NCBI RefSeq assembly: GCF_900476375.1
Contig: NZ_UPPP01000089.1
Coordinates: 1 to 35,320 of the forward strand
Length of the DNA stretch: 35,320 nucleotides
Direction of reading: 5' to 3'
Source of the DNA: Allolucifera butyrica
GTDB taxonomy: Bacteria > Bacillota > Negativicutes > Sporomusales > UPPP01
In this document: in pieces, positions 23,117 to 31,593 of the stretch
How the letters are laid out: each line of letters starts with the position of its first letter
How positions within the stretch are numbered: the stretch's first letter is position 1
The notes under the pieces: model-generated
Told to the model about the DNA's origin: nothing
The model's input: only the letters and a program-made list of their open reading frames with translations
Database searches by the model: none
Made by a program: the position numbers and the translations under genes

Positions 23117-23965
23117 TTGGAAAATTTGGCCGGAGCCGAAGTGTTAGAAATGATGCTGAAGTTAGCCCCGTATTACAACGAATTTCTTGCAGTGGATGTG
23201 GGTATTTCGATTACCGTGGATGGAAAGTACGCAGCGTATGTTCCGGGTAAACACTTTGATTTAAAAACGCCAGTTGGTCAGCCGGTATTATCCGGCGCTA
23301 CCAAGCAGGCGATTGAAACCGGAAAGCGGACGGCAAGGATTATATCGCGCGAAAAATCGGCTTTTGGAATTCCTTATGTTGCGTGCGCCACGCCTGTGAA
23401 GGACGGGGATCAAGTTGTAGGCTGTATAACAACCACACAAAGCATAAATTCAATGGAAAAGGTATCCAGAACTGCCGATGAACTGGCGGCCTCAGGTGAA
23501 GAACTTTCGGCCGGAATGGAGGAATTAGCCGTTAGTACTTCTGTAGTTGGTAATTCATCCACTCGTCTTGAACAGATTGGGAAGGAATTATTGGTGTCAA
23601 CTACGCAAACTGATGAAATCGTATCATTTATCAGAAATGTGGCAAGCCAAACTAACTTGTTGGGACTGAACGCCGCTATTGAAGCTGCCCGTGTTGGAGA
23701 ATCCGGGCGCGGTTTCAGCGTGGTAGCCGAGGAAATCCGCAAACTTGCACTTGATAGCAGTGAAGCAGTAAATCGCATCGGTCAATCGTTAAAGGATATT
23801 CAGCAAATAGTTAAGGATTTATCACAAGAGATTAGCAAGGTTGACAAAAATATTGGCAACCAAAACTCCGGGATAGACGAGATGGCTAAAGCCAGTCAGG
23901 CCATTGCTGTAATGGCTGCCCAATTATCTGATTTATCGAAAGAAATGTTTCAGCTCACAGAATGA
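23117..23965 (+). CDS. Soluble methyl-accepting chemotaxis protein
   Basis: 282 aa without membrane segments. Residues 1-110 are a small sensor domain ([20 protein letters not shown]...[22 protein letters not shown]) seen in cytoplasmic receptors of clostridia and negativicutes. From about residue 115 it is a coiled coil with the signalling hairpin ([37 protein letters not shown]) that binds CheA/CheW. The start is TTG 23117 with AAAGGAAG 9 bases upstream. Embedded in the sigma54 catabolic gene group, it may tie chemotaxis to internal levels of the substrate or its CoA product (inference). Short for a receptor, with no classical HAMP domain. Confidence 0.85.
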   Translation: MENLAGAEVLEMMLKLAPYYNEFLAVDVGISITVDGKYAAYVPGKHFDLKTPVGQPVLSGATKQAIETGKRTARIISREKSAFGIPYVACATPVKDGDQVVGCITTTQSINSMEKVSRTADELAASGEELSAGMEELAVSTSVVGNSSTRLEQIGKELLVSTTQTDEIVSFIRNVASQTNLLGLNAAIEAARVGESGRGFSVVAEEIRKLALDSSEAVNRIGQSLKDIQQIVKDLSQEISKVDKNIGNQNSGIDEMAKASQAIAVMAAQLSDLSKEMFQLTE

Positions 23966-24021
23966 TGATTGTAATACTATTGGATTTGGACTCAAACTTA
24001 TAAGATTTAAGGAGGAGTAAA

Positions 24022-25320
24022 ATGATCGCTTTACTTGGTCTAGTCACTATCCTGGTGCTTTTGACAGCAATAATAACAAAAAAGTTGTCTCCTCTGGTAG
24101 CGTTAATTTTTATCCCCATTGTAGCTTCGCTGCTTGCCGGGTTCGGCCTATCCACCAGTAAATTTATTTTGAATGGCATAAAAGAAGTTGCTCCGGTCGC
24201 TACCATGTTTGTTTTTGCTATACTTTTCTTCGGGATTATGAGCGATGCGGGTCTCTTTGATCCGATCATTAATGTCATACTGAGGACAGTTGGCGCCAAA
24301 CCTACCCGGATCCTGATGGGCACAACCCTGCTGGGCCTGCTTATTCATCTTGACGGTTCGGGTGCAGTATGCTTTCTGATTACTATTCCGGCGATGTTAC
24401 CGATTTATGAACGCCTGGGGATGGACAAACGGTTGTTGTGTTTAATGGTGGCGATGGCGTCCGGGGTGAACTATCTACCTTGGACAGGACCTACAATAAG
24501 AGCTGCTTTAGTAATGCATATGCCCGTAACGGCCATTTTTACGCCCCTCGTAATTCCCCAAATAGTCGGTTTGATATATATATTCACCGTTGCGTACTTG
24601 TTAGGAAAAAGAGAAGCGCGGCGCTTAGGGCTGGATAACGGCGCAACTGTTGATGTGATACTGAAGCGTGAACTTACGGATGAAGAAAAAGTTCTGCGGC
24701 GTCCTAAACTGGTTCTGTTTAACGGTATACTAGCTTTGATTGTCATGGGAATCATGATTAGCGGCAAGGTTGATCCGGCACCGATGTTTATGATCGGCAC
24801 CGTTATTGCCATGATAGCCAATTATCCTAATGTAGACCAACAAAAGGCCCGGATTGATGCCCATGCGAAAGCCGCCTTGATGATGGCTAGCATACTGCTG
24901 GCTGCCGGCGCCTTTATCGGCATTATGGGCGGTACCGGAATGACTACTGCAATGGCTAAGGTTGCTGTTTCTTTCGTACCAAAGAGTTTGGCGCATCACA
25001 TCCCGTTCGGTCTTGGCATTATTTCAATGCCGCTAAGTATGATTTTTGATCCGGATTCTTATTATCTTGGCGTAATGCCGGTGGTTGCGACGGTGGGCAA
25101 AATGTTGGGCGTTGCCCCTATCCAGATTGCTCAGGCGTCTTTAATGGGCCAAATGACCGTTGGTTTTCCGGTTAGCCCGCTGACTCCGGCAACCTTTCTT
25201 ATCGTAGGTCTAACCGGTGTTGAATTAGGTGATCATCAGAAGTTTTCCATTCCTTATTTGTGGGGTGCAACAATAATTATGACAATTACCTGTGCAATAA
25301 TCGGCGTCTTCCCGTTCTGA
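24022..25320 (+). CDS. CitMHS-family metal-carboxylate:H+ symporter
   Basis: 432-aa inner-membrane transporter with about 12 hydrophobic segments. HLDGSGAVCFLITIPAMLP, VNYLPWTGPTIRAA and GIMGGTGM are family blocks of the citrate-Mg2+:H+ symporters (CitM/CitH). Members take up citrate or related hydroxy-polycarboxylates as divalent-metal complexes. AAGGAGGAG precedes the ATG. It lies between the soluble chemoreceptor and the thiolase on the same strand as the CoA-transferase, so it is the probable entry route for the pathway substrate. A citrate lyase is absent from the window, so citrate itself is not the obvious substrate. Confidence 0.88.
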   Translation: MIALLGLVTILVLLTAIITKKLSPLVALIFIPIVASLLAGFGLSTSKFILNGIKEVAPVATMFVFAILFFGIMSDAGLFDPIINVILRTVGAKPTRILMGTTLLGLLIHLDGSGAVCFLITIPAMLPIYERLGMDKRLLCLMVAMASGVNYLPWTGPTIRAALVMHMPVTAIFTPLVIPQIVGLIYIFTVAYLLGKREARRLGLDNGATVDVILKRELTDEEKVLRRPKLVLFNGILALIVMGIMISGKVDPAPMFMIGTVIAMIANYPNVDQQKARIDAHAKAALMMASILLAAGAFIGIMGGTGMTTAMAKVAVSFVPKSLAHHIPFGLGIISMPLSMIFDPDSYYLGVMPVVATVGKMLGVAPIQIAQASLMGQMTVGFPVSPLTPATFLIVGLTGVELGDHQKFSIPYLWGATIIMTITCAIIGVFPF

Positions 25321-25377
25321 AGTGTTAACTATAACATGAGAACAGCGGTACTTCGTCAATAGCTTTTACAAATCCTT

Positions 25378-25425
25378 TTGCGGAGCGCAATATTTCCTGA
25401 TTCTCCGGGAAATTGCGCTCCGCAA
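25378..25425. promoter_or_regulatory. Strong hairpin between transporter and thiolase genes
   Basis: TTGCGGAGCGCAA (25378-25390) pairs perfectly with TTGCGCTCCGCAA (25413-25425), with an inner TTTCC/GGAAA. It has no following T-tract on either strand. It may be an mRNA processing or stabilising stem that sets different levels of transporter and thiolase, or a factor-dependent terminator. Confidence 0.55.
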
Positions 25426-25522
25426 TTATGCTGAGGTTTGGTCCAGGTATGCTTTGGGCAGAACCGATAAAGCAATTTTTTATTTGTTTATGCAAGGTGA
25501 TTATAGTTAGGAGAGTGTTCAA

Positions 25523-26701
25523 GTGAAAGAAGTAGTTATTGCCAGTGCAGTTAGAACTGCAATTGGCACCTTTAATGGCGCACTGGCTTCGCTCGATGCG
25601 GTTGAACTGGGCAGCGCAGTAATTGATGAAGCGCTCAAAAGGGCTGACGTAAAGAAAACCATTGTTAACGAAGTCATTATGGGTAACGTATTGCAGGCAG
25701 GACTCGGACAAAATCCCGCCCGGCAGGCTTCCGTCAAAGCGGGCGTGCCTGTTGAAGTACCCGCCTATACCATTAATAAAGTCTGCGGGTCGGGTGTCAA
25801 AGCTGTAACTTTGGCAGCACAGGCTATCTTGACGGGAGATGCAGACATTATAGTGGCCGGCGGCATGGAAAGTATGACAAATGCGCCCTATGTGCTTGAT
25901 AAGGCCCGCTGGGGCTATCGTATGGGTGATGCCCGAATTGTAGATTCGATGATTAAAGATGGTTTATGGTGTGCCTTTAATGATTACCATATGGGCATTA
26001 CAGCAGAAAACGTTGCGGAAAAATTCGGTATTACCCGCGAAATGCAGGATCAATTGGCTTTTGAATCGCAGCAAAAGGCGTTAAAGGCAATTGAAACCGG
26101 TGCATTTAAAAAAGAAATTTTACCGCTTACCATTAAAACTAAAAAGAAAGAATATGTTTTTGAGGTTGACGAAGGGCCAAGAGCTGATTCCAGTCTGGAG
26201 AAACTTGCAAAATTAAAGCCTGTATTCAAAAATGATGGCACAATTACGGCGGGAAATGCTTCCGGCATTAATGATGGAGCAGCGGCATTGGTCATTATGG
26301 CGGCTGATAAAGCTAAGGAACTTGGCATTATGCCGTTAGCCCGCATTCGTGCTTATGCCTCGGGTGGAGTTGATCCTAGTATTATGGGGATAGGACCTGT
26401 GCCTGCGACTCGCAGAGCCCTTGAAAAAGCAGGTCTTACGATTGGCGATATGGATCTAATTGAAGCCAACGAAGCCTTTGCCTCGCAATTTTTGGCGGTG
26501 GGAAAGGAACTTGGTTTTAATAAAAAGCGGGTGAATATACATGGCGGCGCAGTTGCTTTAGGCCATCCGATCGGCGCCAGCGGAGCCCGAATTCTGGTTA
26601 CCTTGTTGCATGCTTTGAAACAGAGGTCATTAAAGCGCGGTCTTGCAACTTTGTGTATCGGCGGCGGTCAGGGTATAGCTATCATTGTAGAGAGAATGTA
26701 G
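25523..26701 (+). CDS. Acetyl-CoA C-acetyltransferase (thiolase)
   Basis: 392-aa type II thiolase. The nucleophile is Cys88 (NKVCGSG), with His348 (GHPIGASG) and Cys378 (CIGGGQG) completing the active site. EANEAFASQ and [11 protein letters not shown] are standard blocks. It cleaves acetoacetyl-CoA (or a branched 3-ketoacyl-CoA) with CoA to acetyl-CoA, or condenses two acetyl-CoA. GTG 25523 has AGGAGAG 8 bases upstream. It closes the plus-strand catabolic run, 202 bases after the transporter. In this setting the cleavage direction is more likely; a housekeeping role in butyrate or PHB metabolism is the alternative. Confidence 0.92.
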   Translation: MKEVVIASAVRTAIGTFNGALASLDAVELGSAVIDEALKRADVKKTIVNEVIMGNVLQAGLGQNPARQASVKAGVPVEVPAYTINKVCGSGVKAVTLAAQAILTGDADIIVAGGMESMTNAPYVLDKARWGYRMGDARIVDSMIKDGLWCAFNDYHMGITAENVAEKFGITREMQDQLAFESQQKALKAIETGAFKKEILPLTIKTKKKEYVFEVDEGPRADSSLEKLAKLKPVFKNDGTITAGNASGINDGAAALVIMAADKAKELGIMPLARIRAYASGGVDPSIMGIGPVPATRRALEKAGLTIGDMDLIEANEAFASQFLAVGKELGFNKKRVNIHGGAVALGHPIGASGARILVTLLHALKQRSLKRGLATLCIGGGQGIAIIVERM

Positions 26702-26753
26702 CATCAATATATCGTAGAGAAGTCAAATTAAAAGCGATGCACCAACCGTCGAT

Positions 26754-26776
26754 TTTACGGATTAAATTACCGTAAA
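26754..26776. terminator. Weak hairpin after thiolase
   Basis: TTTACGG (26754-26760), 9-base loop, CCGTAAA (26770-26776), about 55 bases past the thiolase stop in the convergent gap with the chemoreceptor. No proper T-tract. Confidence 0.3.
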
Positions 26777-26788
26777 TTATAATTCATC

Positions 26789-26832
26789 GGAGACGGGGTT
26801 ATCGACATTCTACATATGGGGCAGAAGTTTAT
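26789..26832. repeat. Composite remnant of repeat families A and B
   Basis: GGAGACGGGGTTATCGACAT (family A core) runs directly into TCTACATATGGGGCAGAAGTT (right arm of family B). The left arm of B is missing, so the terminator hairpin cannot form. The junction mirrors the A/B neighbours at 9740-9894 and suggests deletion between repeats. Confidence 0.6.
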
Positions 26833-26868
26833 CCGGATGATTTAGTCTCACTAAAACAGGCCATGAAA

Positions 26869-28635
26869 TCATACTTTAAACTTGATTATGGCATTTTGCA
26901 GATCTTGCGCCAGATGAGCAAGGCTTTGGCTAGCTGCGGCAATTTCTTCCATCGCAGCCGACTGCTCCTCGGTCGCGGCCGATACAGTTTGCGTTTCACT
27001 AGCAGTAGTTCTCGTTATTTTGTCAATCTCACGTACTGCAGAAACAATCTGTCGACTGCCTGCAGCTAATTCCTGGACAGCTGCGGCAATCTCTTTTATC
27101 TGGGTAGATACTTGGTCAACTAACGACGCAATTTCATTGAAAGCTCCGCCAGCAGTACCCACTACTTCAGTTCCAACTCTAGCCTCACGGGTCCCTGTAT
27201 CCATCGCAATAACAGCTTTGTTGGTATCCACCTGTATCTCTCTAATAAGATCAGTAATTTGTTTTGATGCTTCATGAGATTGTTCGGCAAGTTTCCGCAC
27301 CTCTTCGGCCACAACGGCAAAGCCGCGTCCCTGCTCGCCAGCCCGTGCCGCCTCGATTGCCGCGTTAAGTGCTAATAAGTTTGTTTGTCCGGCTATCCCA
27401 GAAATAGTATCAACAATCTGACCAATTTCTTTGGAGCGTTCGCCTAGTTTGGTAATGACCTGTGAAGATTCAGTCACCGTCTTCTCTATGTTTGCCATCT
27501 GAGAAATAGCAGTATTTACCGCCTTTTCCCCTATTTGCGCTGCTGTTGCAGTTTTATCGGATACGGCCGCCACCTCTTTAACGTTATCGGTTACATGTTG
27601 AATATTTGCGGACATCTGTTCTATTACCGACGAGGTTTCAAATACTTCTTTTACTTGCCCAGCCGCACCGGCCGCTACTTCCGTGATAGAAGATGCAATT
27701 TGGCTAGATGCCCTAGCTGACTGATCGGATGTGGCCGTGAGTTCTTCACTTGATGAAGCTACCTGCTCCGCCATGCCTGCAACCTGCTTAATAAGATCCC
27801 GCAGATTGGTTTTCATTTCATTAAATGAGGTTGATAAAACTCCTATTTCATCTTTAGTTGTAATAGCCAAATCCTCAGGAGTGAAGTCGCCATCCGCCAA
27901 TTGGTGAACACTCACCGCCATTGCAGCAACCGGATCGGATATTTTTTTGCTCATATACATAGCCATCAGAGCCGATATTATTAATCCAGCCAAACCAATC
28001 AACACCGCAAAAGCGATATTCATCGTCAGTTTACGATGATTCTCTTTGGCTTTCACTGCAACAAGTTTATCAATATCGTCGATCCAGTTGCCTGTCCCAA
28101 TAACCCATTTGTAAGGCTTGAATAGTAAAGAATAGCTTCGTTTCGGCAATTGCTCCGTTTGCCCAGGCTTTGGAAACCAGTAGTCGGTATAGCCACCTTT
28201 AGGGTTCATCGCATTCTTAATGATCTTCTGAATATATTTTTCGCCCTTGGAGTCAACAGCGTCAAAGCGGCTCTTTCCTTCCTGACTTTTCCCTAAAAAG
28301 GCCACGGTAACGCCTTTCGTCGTATCTATCCAAAAGTAGTTGCCGTTATCATATTGTATGTTTCGAACCAAACCCGCCGCTCTCTTTTTCGCCTCTTCTT
28401 CTGTCAGCAAGCCGGCTTGCTGCTGGTTATAAATAGTCTGAATCATGGCATGGATTGTTTCCACTTCAAGTTTGATATTTCTGTCGAACTGCTGCAATAA
28501 AATTTTCCTGTATTCTTGCACGTCGCTGTCATTTTTACGAACGGTATCAAAAATATTGTAACAGCTTAATATGAACAGTGATACAAAGCTTGCAGAAACA
28601 ATGGCTAAAATTAGTTTGTATTTAAGTTTGGTCAT
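26869..28635 (-). CDS. Membrane methyl-accepting chemotaxis protein (single Cache)
   Basis: 588-aa chemoreceptor. TM1 spans about residues 7-27, then an extracytoplasmic sCache_2-type domain of about 150 aa ([35 protein letters not shown]), TM2 ([20 protein letters not shown]), HAMP ([20 protein letters not shown]) and a full signalling domain with the hairpin tip [35 protein letters not shown]. sCache_2 domains often bind short carboxylates. ATG 28635 is chosen since AGAGGAG lies 10 bases upstream; ATG 28659 overlaps that site. It converges with the thiolase gene; it could sense the acid used by the neighbouring pathway, but nothing in the sequence proves it. Confidence 0.93.
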   Translation of the reverse strand: MTKLKYKLILAIVSASFVSLFILSCYNIFDTVRKNDSDVQEYRKILLQQFDRNIKLEVETIHAMIQTIYNQQQAGLLTEEEAKKRAAGLVRNIQYDNGNYFWIDTTKGVTVAFLGKSQEGKSRFDAVDSKGEKYIQKIIKNAMNPKGGYTDYWFPKPGQTEQLPKRSYSLLFKPYKWVIGTGNWIDDIDKLVAVKAKENHRKLTMNIAFAVLIGLAGLIISALMAMYMSKKISDPVAAMAVSVHQLADGDFTPEDLAITTKDEIGVLSTSFNEMKTNLRDLIKQVAGMAEQVASSSEELTATSDQSARASSQIASSITEVAAGAAGQVKEVFETSSVIEQMSANIQHVTDNVKEVAAVSDKTATAAQIGEKAVNTAISQMANIEKTVTESSQVITKLGERSKEIGQIVDTISGIAGQTNLLALNAAIEAARAGEQGRGFAVVAEEVRKLAEQSHEASKQITDLIREIQVDTNKAVIAMDTGTREARVGTEVVGTAGGAFNEIASLVDQVSTQIKEIAAAVQELAAGSRQIVSAVREIDKITRTTASETQTVSAATEEQSAAMEEIAAASQSLAHLAQDLQNAIIKFKV

Positions 28636-28810
28636 TCTATTCTTGCTCCTCTTTGTCATGTTTCTAACATTTAGACCGTCTGCTTAACCTGCTTGTTTTT
28701 TGCCTATGGCGTCAATCAATGACTACCCTTTGGGTTTATAATGCGTTACTTTGCAAATATTCCGACAACTCTCCTATTATTAATTTTAATGTATCAAATA
28801 TGGCTTACGA

Positions 28811-28999
28811 TTATTTCCATGCTTGGATGCAGTATTGAAGAATGTCCTGTTTATTTTTAAAATAGCGATAAATTACCGTCTCAGCAGTTTCAGCCTGTTC
28901 AGCTATCTTAGCGGTAGTAAGTTCACTAATTCCGTTTTCAATAATAAGTCCCATAGCAGCATGTATGACTGATAACTTTTTATCTTGATTATTGCTCAT
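28811..28999 (-). CDS. TetR-type HTH domain only (truncated regulator)
   Basis: 62-aa protein made only of a TetR DNA-binding domain: KLSVIHAAMGLIIENGISELTTAKIAEQAETAETVIYRYFKNKQDILQYCIQ, then a stop. The ligand domain (about 120 aa) is missing and the downstream sequence shows no continuation. GGAGGT lies 7 bases before ATG 28999, so it can still be translated. It may be a decayed gene or a stand-alone DNA binder. No operator or partner gene is obvious next to it. Confidence 0.6.
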   Translation of the reverse strand: MSNNQDKKLSVIHAAMGLIIENGISELTTAKIAEQAETAETVIYRYFKNKQDILQYCIQAWK

Positions 29000-29315
29000 A
29001 TCCTTCACCTCCATAATAAGTAAGTAATAACTTACAAAAAAATTAATTCGACGATATTATTAAAAACCCTGTCGAATTATAGTAATTTCATTTGTATAAT
29101 ATCACCAAATAATTAATATCAAACTCAGACAAGATATAAACGCTTATTGCCGCGTAATTTGGATAAGGGTTCGATGCGGCGATCCGTGGCCATGCAAATC
29201 CACCCGGTTTTTAAAAGAAATAGAAGAAGCAAAGGGACGTTTCCTTTGCTTCTTATCGTGATATGGCACACTTTAACAGCAGAATTATCTACTCTTCTTC
29301 TAAAATAAGTTTTCT
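29000..29315. other. Intergenic region with one REP element
   Basis: No gene is supported. It contains AT-rich sequence next to the HTH gene, a GC-richer stretch around 29145-29215 without an ORF, and the perfect REP palindrome at 29224-29254. Confidence 0.5.
29224..29254. repeat. REP-like palindrome, family A (AAGCAAAGG type, perfect)
   Basis: AAGAAGCAAAGG (29224-29235), loop GACGTTT, CCTTTGCTTCTT (29243-29254): a perfect 12-bp stem. It sits 60 bases after the amidohydrolase stop. Confidence 0.7.
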
Positions 29316-30269
29316 TTACAAACGCAGGAGCAGTTCGGCATTGCCGTGAGCGATCTTTTCCCTGTCAGCACTGCTGACAGGCAACTGAGTAAGGAAATCA
29401 CGCCCTTTTTCCATCGAGCCATAGGGATAGTCTGCCGAAAACATAATGCGGTCAACACCAACCTGCAGCAACAGCTCAAGGAAGGCAGCGGTAAAATTGA
29501 AGCCACTGAACGTGTAATGAATATTCTCTCTCAGATAGGCCGCCATCGGGCACTGCAACTTGGTTAGATTCGGCTGCAGGACTAAATCGATCCTTGGCAG
29601 CATGAACGGCAGAGCCTCGCCCAGGTGGCCTATAATGATCTGCAGTTTGGGATAGCGGTCGAATGCTCCGCTGAGAATAAGGCGCAGGATATGGACAGCG
29701 GTTTCGATGTGCCATCCCCAGCCTGCCGTCGAAAGCATGCGGGTCACCTCCGGTGAGAAGTTGCCGGTGTAGTAGGCGTCGATCACCGCCTGCGGCGGTG
29801 GCGCCGGATGCAGATAGACGGGAACCTGGAGCGCTTCTGCCCGTTCCAGGATGGGCCAAAAGAATTGGTCGTCCAGGTAGCGGCCTTGAATGTGACCATT
29901 GATCACCGCACCTCTGAAACCATGTTGGCAAACCATACGTTCCAGTTCATCGGCGGCGAGGTCGGGAGCCGCTGTCGGCAGGGCGGCAAAGCCCGCGAAG
30001 CGGCTGGGATGACGTTCTATCGCCGTTGCCAGGAAGTCATTGGCACTGCTGGCGATTTTCACTGCCTCCTCCGCAGCTAACGACTCCGTACCGGGAGAGG
30101 TCAGCGAGAGCACCTGCATGTCAATACCGGCGGCGTCCATCTCAGCGATCCGCCGTTCGTTGAGATCGCACAGTTGCTCCCCCTTGTTATGAAAGGATTG
30201 CCGCCCGAATCTATCCATAAGACCCGGAGAGGCAAAATGCTCTTCCAATGTAATGATGCGCACAGTCAT
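29316..30269 (-). CDS. Amidohydrolase-2 family protein (ACMSD/gamma-resorcylate decarboxylase type)
   Basis: 317-aa TIM-barrel metal enzyme. The N-terminal ligand motif is Glu9-x-His11 (TLEEH) in place of HxH, as in gamma-resorcylate decarboxylases; His154 (YLHPAPP), His215 (IGHLGEALPF) and Asp280 (FSADYPYG) complete the site. Family members perform non-oxidative aromatic decarboxylation or hydrolysis using Zn or Mn. AGGAGGT precedes the ATG. Composition is GC-richer than nearby genes, suggesting transfer. It lies 42 bases downstream of the decayed TetR copy on the same strand and would be read from that module's promoter region. The substrate is unknown; a hydroxybenzoate-type acid is plausible. 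Confidence 0.87.
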   Translation of the reverse strand: MTVRIITLEEHFASPGLMDRFGRQSFHNKGEQLCDLNERRIAEMDAAGIDMQVLSLTSPGTESLAAEEAVKIASSANDFLATAIERHPSRFAGFAALPTAAPDLAADELERMVCQHGFRGAVINGHIQGRYLDDQFFWPILERAEALQVPVYLHPAPPPQAVIDAYYTGNFSPEVTRMLSTAGWGWHIETAVHILRLILSGAFDRYPKLQIIIGHLGEALPFMLPRIDLVLQPNLTKLQCPMAAYLRENIHYTFSGFNFTAAFLELLLQVGVDRIMFSADYPYGSMEKGRDFLTQLPVSSADREKIAHGNAELLLRL

Positions 30270-30310
30270 TGTACCTCCTAAATTTTATTTATCATTAATC
30301 GTTTTTCCAC

Positions 30311-30607
30311 TCAATCAATAAACGTCAAGTATAGCTGTTCCAAAAACATTTCCGGCGTATAACCCCGCATATTTCTTTGGAACTGATAGAAATCTTTACT
30401 TAAAGCCATCAGCAACATATCCATTCTAAAGACACTGTTAGGATAATTCTGACCGGTAGTATTACGGATAAATAGCTGAAGTATTCCTCTTAATCGTTGA
30501 TCCGGCGTATTTTTCCGGTTCGCTTCCAAGTATTCATTAATATCTTCGAAAAGGAGATCAGACAAGTGGAGACATCTCCGTTCAATATGATGAGGAGAGC
30601 TCTCCAC
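30311..30607 (-). pseudogene. Decayed TetR paralogue (no HTH)
   Basis: The 98-codon frame matches the C-terminal half of the TetR at 1485-2087 in two blocks: FEDINEYLEANRKNTPDQRLRG and NYPNSVFRMDMLLMALSKDF onward to the end. The whole DNA-binding domain is gone, replaced by residues read from the operator region, and an internal segment of about 50 residues is deleted. It cannot act as a repressor. The gene neighbourhood (operators, isochorismatase start) is copied too, so this is a duplicated module. Confidence 0.8.
30568..30605. promoter_or_regulatory. Second pair of GGAGANNTCTCC operators
   Basis: GGAGACATCTCC (30568-30579) and GGAGAGCTCTCC (30594-30605), 26 bp centre to centre, with a GACAAGTGGAGAC context identical to the copy near 2127. 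The palindromes have survived while both flanking genes decayed, so the intact TetR could still bind here and affect the amidohydrolase. Confidence 0.7.
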
Positions 30608-30641
30608 TTAATAATAACCTACAGCAAAGGAGTTTACAACC

Positions 30642-30863
30642 GTGCAAAAACAAACTAATAAAACCGCCCTGTTGGTAATGGATATTCAAAACGGTATTGT
30701 TTCACTTCTTGAATCAACGAGATTTCGTTATGGGAACTTTGGCCAATGGTATTTCAATAAGCGCTTTTTACCAATAATCAAATTTATTTATAGCATTGTT
30801 TTATGGCACCCTCAAAAAATATGCCATCCTGTAAGCTTGTCACAGGATGGCATCCATTTATGA
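30642..30863 (+). pseudogene. Truncated isochorismatase-like paralogue
   Basis: GTG start with AAAGGAG upstream. The first 21 codons (QKQTNKTALLVMDIQNGIVS) match the gene at 2206; after about 30705 similarity stops and the frame runs through unrelated sequence. Only the first catalytic Asp remains. Confidence 0.8.
30815..30853 (-). terminator. Intrinsic terminator of the HIT gene
   Basis: ATGCCATCCTGT (30821-30832) and ACAGGATGGCAT (30842-30853) form a perfect 12-bp stem with a 9-base loop. On the minus strand it is followed by ATTTTTTG. It lies about 85 bases after the HIT stop codon. Confidence 0.8.
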
Positions 30864-30937
30864 TGTATACTCATACTCAATTTGCTCAATGTACATTTTG
30901 ATTGGTTTCCGGATTCCATGGAAGATAATCTTCTAGA

Positions 30938-31360
30938 TTATAACGCCTTTTGAATCATATCGAGCAAGACATTATATTCTTCCATTGTCAAGTATTTGCG
31001 ATTCGGGTTCATTGCAAATATACCGCCCCACTCGAACTCATCCTCCTCGTATTTAGGTACCAAATGAAAATGTAAATGACAGCTCGTATCACCATAAGCG
31101 CCATAGTTTATCTTCTTAGGTCGAAAAACTTTATGTAATGCTTTCGCAACGTGAGCAACATCGGCGAAATAGGCATTTCTCTCTTCATCAGTTAAGTCAA
31201 CTAATTCACTCACGTGATTTTTGTGCGCCACAATCACACGTCCCCTATGGGACTGCTCCTTAAAAAGATATAATTGACTGCTAGGCAAGTCACAAATCTT
31301 AATACCAAAGGCATCGACCAATTCATTATTCATACAGTAAGCACAATTTTGATCTTTCAT
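30938..31360 (-). CDS. HIT-family nucleotide-binding hydrolase
   Basis: 140-aa histidine-triad protein. The catalytic triad motif is HLHFHLVPK near residue 95; family members hydrolyse or transfer nucleotide phosphoramidates and diadenosine polyphosphates. CAYC at residues 6-9, with His further on, resembles the zinc site of bacterial HIT proteins. ATG 31360 is chosen because AAGGGGG lies 9 bases before it; an ATG at 31405 lies upstream of that site. Monocistronic with its own terminator. No functional link to azlCD is visible. Confidence 0.88.
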   Translation of the reverse strand: MKDQNCAYCMNNELVDAFGIKICDLPSSQLYLFKEQSHRGRVIVAHKNHVSELVDLTDEERNAYFADVAHVAKALHKVFRPKKINYGAYGDTSCHLHFHLVPKYEEDEFEWGGIFAMNPNRKYLTMEEYNVLLDMIQKAL

Positions 31361-31558
31361 AAAGAATCCCCCTTGAATTGTTTTTGTTAATACAGTGCTT
31401 TTCAATATCCGGTCTTAATACAATTTATATTTAAATTCAACAGTATTACTGTGATACCTGCTTTTGGGAGACGCGCAAGAATGTCAGACTGTGCGAAAAC
31501 GGCAACCTCAAAATAAAATCCGCTATCATCTACGGGCAATCCGAATGATGACAGGGAC

Positions 31559-31593
31559 AAAATGAGTCGAAGAACCGTCCCCCGACTCATTTT
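31559..31593. repeat. REP-like palindrome, family A (GAGTC type)
   Basis: AAAATGAGTCG (31559-31569), loop AAGAACCGTCCCC, CGACTCATTTT (31583-31593). It starts exactly at the azlD stop codon. Confidence 0.7.

Noticed and set aside
25325..25711. 128-codon minus frame across the transporter/thiolase gap
   Set aside because: Runs through the perfect hairpin and antisense to the thiolase start; no ribosome site.
29476..29931. 151-codon minus frame inside the amidohydrolase
   Set aside because: Alternative frame on the same strand of a gene with all metal ligands; product rich in Arg/Pro/Gly without a domain.
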